Shown here: positions 59,029-59,097 of the stretch, piece by piece
How the letters are laid out: every line of letters starts with the position of its first letter
Position numbering within the stretch: position 1 is the first letter of the stretch
Assembly (NCBI GenBank): GCA_003615045.1
Contig: ML014232.1
Location: forward strand, 1-59,097
DNA: 59,097 bases
Source: Caulochytrium protostelioides
Taxonomy: Eukaryota; Chytridiomycota; Caulochytriomycetes; Caulochytriales; Caulochytriaceae
Reading direction: 5' to 3'
Made by a program: the position numbers and the translations under genes
The notes under the pieces: model-generated
Database searches by the model: none
What the model was told of the DNA's origin: nothing
The model's input: the letters and a program-made list of their open reading frames with translations, nothing else

Positions 59029-59097
59029 AGCCCGATGCGGGGGTCGAACCCGCAACCGTACGATTAAGAGTCGTACGCTCTACCGATTGAGCTAACC
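59029..59097 (-). tRNA. tRNA-Lys(CUU), 5' end cut by window edge
   Basis: Reverse complement reads TTAGCTC-AATCGGTA-GAGC (D arm), TACGA-CTCTTAA-TCGTA (anticodon arm, anticodon CTT), a five-base variable loop, GCGGG-TTCGACC-CCCGC (T arm) and the 3' acceptor strand ATCGGGC. The visible end of the 5' acceptor strand (GGT) pairs with it using one G-U. The first four bases lie beyond the window. No intron. Internal promoter boxes A (TAGCTCAATCGG) and B (GGTTCGACCCC) are present. Confidence 0.95.

Overview
The window is GC-rich eukaryotic nuclear DNA. Compact, mostly intronless genes alternate between strands. The few introns are short GT-AG introns, strong starts read GCCACC-ATGG, and proteins are rich in Ala, Pro and acidic low-complexity tracts. 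The gene set (PCNA, PP2A B55 subunit, NOP53, a Nop8-like RRM protein, a vezatin/Inp2-like protein, TAF1 with one bromodomain, Rsm22, a DAGL-type lipase, C2H2 regulators) points to a fungus. The very high GC plus a Fanzor-family remnant suggests an early-diverging, chytrid-like lineage. Caulochytrium-type chytrids are my guess; the species is inference only.

Layout. 1-2340 is an accessory patch of lower GC: a broken tyrosine-recombinase fragment of the virus-like-element type, two diverged SET-domain gene copies in opposite orientation, and a LINE reverse-transcriptase scrap fused onto the end of one SET copy. 4.3-46.6 kb is the housekeeping block: C2H2 regulator 1 and Nop8-like (convergent), vezatin-like and NUDT19-like, PCNA, PP2A-B55 and NOP53 (convergent), aldo-keto reductase and TAF1 (convergent), Rsm22 divergent from TAF1, an unrecognised 717-residue protein, a small three-exon TPR protein, the DAGL-type lipase, a three-exon WD40 protein and a mitochondrial-type PPR protein. 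46.6-49.4 kb is a second accessory patch with a decayed RPS27 copy, a possible second ribosomal-protein relic, a small secreted protein and an orphan terminal exon. 49.4-52.3 kb holds C2H2 regulator 2, a paralogue of regulator 1. A 4-kb gene-free GC-rich stretch follows. A decayed Fanzor (eukaryotic TnpB-like RNA-guided nuclease) copy lies at 56.37-57.46 kb. Next is a lower-GC methyltransferase-like gene with its own TATA box, and finally tRNA-Lys(CUU) on the minus strand, cut by the window edge.

How the genes relate. There is no operon-like organisation. Convergent pairs are 150-560 bp apart and divergent starts about 0.9-1.3 kb apart. The housekeeping genes share themes rather than a pathway: ribosome assembly in nucleolus (Nop8-like, NOP53) and mitochondrion (Rsm22, PPR), transcription (TAF1, two C2H2 proteins) and replication (PCNA). 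The most unusual content is in the accessory patches at both ends and at 46.6-49.4 kb, where mobile-element relics, retro-copied gene scraps and fast-evolving small genes collect.
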